Positions 5,041 to 7,180 of a DNA stretch of 7,180 nt are shown piece by piece. Source of the DNA: an uncultured Planctomycetia bacterium. Lineage in GTDB: Bacteria; Planctomycetota; UBA1135; GCA-002686595. The DNA lies in contig CALKYE010000109.1 in the NCBI GenBank assembly GCA_938003765.1, positions 1 to 7,180 of the forward strand, in the 5' to 3' direction. The translations under genes were made by a program, and so were the position numbers. Each line of letters starts with the position of its first letter. The first letter of the stretch is position 1. The notes beneath the pieces were generated by a model. That model saw only the letters and a program-made list of their open reading frames with translations. It had not been told where the DNA came from and did no database searches.

Positions 5041-5994
5041 TCAGACCAGCCTCAACTCGCGCAGCAGCTCGACGTCCTTGGCGATCGCGGCCGCGGTCTT
5101 GTTCATCAGGATCCGCGACTCGTTGTCCAGCGGCAGTTCGACGATGCGCTCGACGCCCTGCGCGCCGAGCACCGCCGGCACGCCCATGTAGAGCCCCTCG
5201 ATGCCGTACTGGCCGTTGAGCAGGCACGCGCACGGCAACATGCGCTTCTCGTCGTTGAGGATGGACGCCGCCATCTGCACCGACGCCGCCGCGGGGGCGA
5301 AGAAGGCCGAGCCGGTCTTGAGCAGCCCGACGATCTCCGCGCCGCCGTTGCGCGTGCGGTCGGCCATCGCGTCGATCTTCGGCTTGGCGACGAGCTTGGG
5401 CAGCGGCACGCCGTTGAGCGTGCAGTACTCGGCCACCGGGACCATCGAATCGCCGTGCGCGCCCAGCACCATGGCGTCGACGTCGGCGACGTTGACGCGC
5501 GCTTCCTCGGCGATGAACCAGCAGAAGCGCGCGCTGTCGAGCACGCCCGCCATGCCGACCACGCGCTTGCCGGGGAAACCGGTCTTCACGCGCATCAGGT
5601 GGACCATCGAGTCGAGCGGGTTGGTCACCACGATCACGATCGAATCGGGGCTGCCCTCGCGCACGTACTGCGCGACCTGCGCGATGATCTTGCCGTTGGT
5701 CTCGAGCAGATCGGAGCGCGACATGCCCGGCTTGCGCGGCAGTCCCGCGGTGACGATGAACAGGTCGCTGCCCCAGGTGTCCCGGGGCTCCGCCGTGCCG
5801 GTCACGCGCGTGCGAAAGCCCTCCACCGCCGCCATCTGATTGAGGTCGAGCGCGATGCCCTTCGCGCGCCCCTCGTTGACGTCGATCACCACGACCTCGC
5901 TGGCGAGGTTCTTCTGCGCCGCCAGTTGAGCGCACGTCATGCCGACGTAGCCGGCGCCGACGACGGTGATCTTGCGCTGTGCGATCGCGCCCAT
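5041..5994 (-). CDS. mdh: Malate dehydrogenase (LDH-like type)
   Basis: A 317-residue NAD-dependent cytoplasmic enzyme that oxidises L-malate to oxaloacetate. The N-terminal Rossmann fold shows ITVVGAGYVGMT (9-20, with the G-x-G-x-x-G loop at 13-18) and D38 at the end of the second strand (VVVIDVN), the residue that favours NAD over NADP. The specificity loop AGLPRKPGMSR (83-93) carries R87, the arginine that distinguishes malate from lactate dehydrogenases in this group, and R93. TNPLD (124-128), LDSAR (152-156, with the Asp of the relay and the substrate-binding Arg) and GAHGD (178-182, with catalytic H180) are all present. The stretch after LDSAR reads FCWF, where RFRxF is more usual; this is not a catalytic position. 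The reading frame stays open far upstream, inside the icd gene, but the family N-terminus begins at MGAIAQRKITVV, so I chose the ATG at 5994; CAGGG about 10 bases before it is a weak ribosome binding site. It is 89 bases downstream of icd. Confidence 0.95.
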   Translation of the reverse strand: MGAIAQRKITVVGAGYVGMTCAQLAAQKNLASEVVVIDVNEGRAKGIALDLNQMAAVEGFRTRVTGTAEPRDTWGSDLFIVTAGLPRKPGMSRSDLLETNGKIIAQVAQYVREGSPDSIVIVVTNPLDSMVHLMRVKTGFPGKRVVGMAGVLDSARFCWFIAEEARVNVADVDAMVLGAHGDSMVPVAEYCTLNGVPLPKLVAKPKIDAMADRTRNGGAEIVGLLKTGSAFFAPAAASVQMAASILNDEKRMLPCACLLNGQYGIEGLYMGVPAVLGAQGVERIVELPLDNESRILMNKTAAAIAKDVELLRELRLV

Positions 5995-6046
5995 GGAGCG
6001 TGTGCCCTGTGAAACGAGGTCCGTGGTGGGGAGTGTCCGAACGCGT

Positions 6047-6076
6047 GGCGCGCGATCACGGCTGCGACCGCGCGCC
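6047..6076 (-). terminator. Strong stem-loop between icd and mdh
   Basis: GGCGCGCG (6047-6054) is the exact reverse complement of CGCGCGCC (6069-6076), with a 14-base loop in which TC and GA can add two pairs. It begins 7 bases after the icd stop. No T-run follows, so full termination is doubtful; it could partially terminate or block 3' exonucleases and thereby set different icd and mdh transcript levels. Confidence 0.35.
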
Positions 6077-6083
6077 CCGTGTA

Positions 6084-7178
6084 TCAGACCTTGACCGTCT
6101 CCATCGCCGCGATGATGGCCTGACCCATCTCGCGCGTGCCGACCGCCGTCGGGTCGTCGCGGTTGGGCTTCATGTCGTAGGTGACGTGCTTGCCTTCCGC
6201 GAACACCTTGGCCACGGCCTTCTCGAGGCGCACGGCGGCCGCGGTCTCGCCGAGGTGGCGCAGCATGAGCATGCCCGAGAGCAGCATCGCCGAGGGATTG
6301 ACCTTGTTGAGGCCCTTGTACTTGGGCGCCGAGCCGTGCGTCGCTTCGAAGATCGCGATGCCGCCGTCGCCGAGGTTCGCGCCGGGCGCCACGCCCAGGC
6401 CGCCGACGAGTCCGGCGCACAGGTCGCTGAGCACGTCGCCGTACAGATTGGGCAGCACGATCACGTCGAACTGCTCGGGCTTCTGCACGAGCTGCATGCA
6501 CATGTTGTCGACGATCACGTCGGTGAACTCGATCTCGGGGTACTGCGCAGCCACCTCGCGCGCGGTCGCGAGGAACAGGCCGTCGGAGTACTTCATGATG
6601 TTCGACTTGTGGACGGCGGTGACCTTCTTGCGCTTGTTCGCGCGGGCGTACTCGAAGGCCGCCTTCACGATGCGCGTCGTGCCGAACACCGAGATGGGCT
6701 TGATCGAGATGCCGCTGTCCGGACGGATCTTCGCGCCGTGCAGGTTCTTGATGAACTCGATCAGCTCGGCCGTGTTCTTCTGGCCCTTCTCGAACTCGAT
6801 GCCGGCGTACAGGTCCTCGGTGTTCTCGCGGAAGATCACCAGGTCGACGTTCTCGTAGCGCGAACGCACGCCCTTGTAGCTCTTGCACGGCCGCAGGCAG
6901 GCGTACAGATCGAACTCCTTGCGCAGCGCGACGTTCACCGAGCGGAAGCCCGTGCCGACCGGCGTGGTGATCGGCGCCTTGATCGCGGTCTTGGTCTTCT
7001 TGATCGAGTCGAGCACGTTCTGCGGCAGCGGCGTGCCCGCGGTGGCCATGATGTCCACTCCCGCCTCGACCTCGACCCAGTCGAATTCGACGCCCGTCGC
7101 ATCGAGGACGTCGCGCGTGACGCGCGCGAGTTCGGGACCGGTGCCGTCGCCGCGAATGAGTGTGACCGGGTGGCGCAT
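6084..7178 (-). CDS. icd: Isocitrate dehydrogenase (short, IDH/IPMDH beta-decarboxylating family)
   Basis: A 364-residue enzyme that oxidatively decarboxylates isocitrate to 2-oxoglutarate and CO2. The N-terminal LIRGDGTGPE (7-16) is typical of the family. The substrate segment SVNVALRKEFDLYACLRP (80-97) carries S80, N82, R86 and R96; the Ser-Val-Asn marks isocitrate rather than isopropylmalate as substrate. FRENTEDLYAG (116-126) has the active-site Tyr124, HKSNIMK (190-196) the catalytic Lys191, and D224, D248 and D252 (DNMCMQ and NLYGDVLSD) the metal-binding aspartates. The length is that of short bacterial and mitochondrial-type enzymes, not the roughly 416 residues of E. coli Icd. Such proteins are commonly labelled NAD-dependent, but the coenzyme loop HGSAPKYKGLNKVNP (281-295) has the Lys-Tyr pair associated with NADP use in E. 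coli and Thermus Icd, so the coenzyme is uncertain. The ATG at 7178 lies two bases from the window end, so promoter and upstream neighbours are not visible. The gene leads the icd-mdh-fumC series. Confidence 0.93.
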   Translation of the reverse strand: MRHPVTLIRGDGTGPELARVTRDVLDATGVEFDWVEVEAGVDIMATAGTPLPQNVLDSIKKTKTAIKAPITTPVGTGFRSVNVALRKEFDLYACLRPCKSYKGVRSRYENVDLVIFRENTEDLYAGIEFEKGQKNTAELIEFIKNLHGAKIRPDSGISIKPISVFGTTRIVKAAFEYARANKRKKVTAVHKSNIMKYSDGLFLATAREVAAQYPEIEFTDVIVDNMCMQLVQKPEQFDVIVLPNLYGDVLSDLCAGLVGGLGVAPGANLGDGGIAIFEATHGSAPKYKGLNKVNPSAMLLSGMLMLRHLGETAAAVRLEKAVAKVFAEGKHVTYDMKPNRDDPTAVGTREMGQAIIAAMETVKV

Positions 7179-7180
7179 GG

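Noticed and set aside
5041..6888. The 615-codon reading of the mdh frame, which could suggest a fusion with an upstream domain
   Set aside because: The extra N-terminal part is the icd gene and intergenic DNA read in a wrong frame. The family N-terminus starts at the ATG at 5994.

Overview
The window is a GC-rich (roughly two-thirds G+C by eye), densely coded bacterial chromosome segment with eight protein genes and no tRNA, rRNA, CRISPR array or mobile element that I could see. The phylum cannot be fixed from this sequence. The unusual N-terminus of the bL34 protein, the short DUF3311-like gene before a sodium:solute symporter and the base composition would fit a high-GC Planctomycetota-type or similar environmental lineage, but that is a weak inference.

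Left part, plus strand (2-1464): a MoaD/ThiS-like beta-grasp protein with a C-terminal Gly-Gly is followed after 5 bases by a cytoplasmic beta-propeller protein with six Asp-box (BNR) motifs. The two look like one operon, and the pair is the least understood part of the window. Right part, minus strand: everything from 7178 down to 1443 is co-directional. In order of transcription it holds isocitrate dehydrogenase (icd), malate dehydrogenase (mdh), class II fumarase (fumC), ribosomal protein bL34 (rpmH, only 41 residues), a two-helix small membrane protein, and an SSS-family symporter whose start overlaps the stop of the small membrane protein. The symporter and propeller genes meet tail to tail with a 22-base overlap.

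The icd, mdh and fumC products catalyse three TCA-cycle steps: isocitrate to 2-oxoglutarate, fumarate to malate, and malate to oxaloacetate. They form a small metabolic cluster with gaps of 89 and 145 bases, and each gap contains GC-rich inverted repeats. The small membrane protein and symporter probably form one import unit. I see no clear new multi-gene system. The most worthwhile leads are the diglycine protein/propeller pair, the coenzyme-specificity residues of Icd, the stand-alone rpmH, the perfect hairpin just upstream of fumC, and the duplicated start of the symporter gene.
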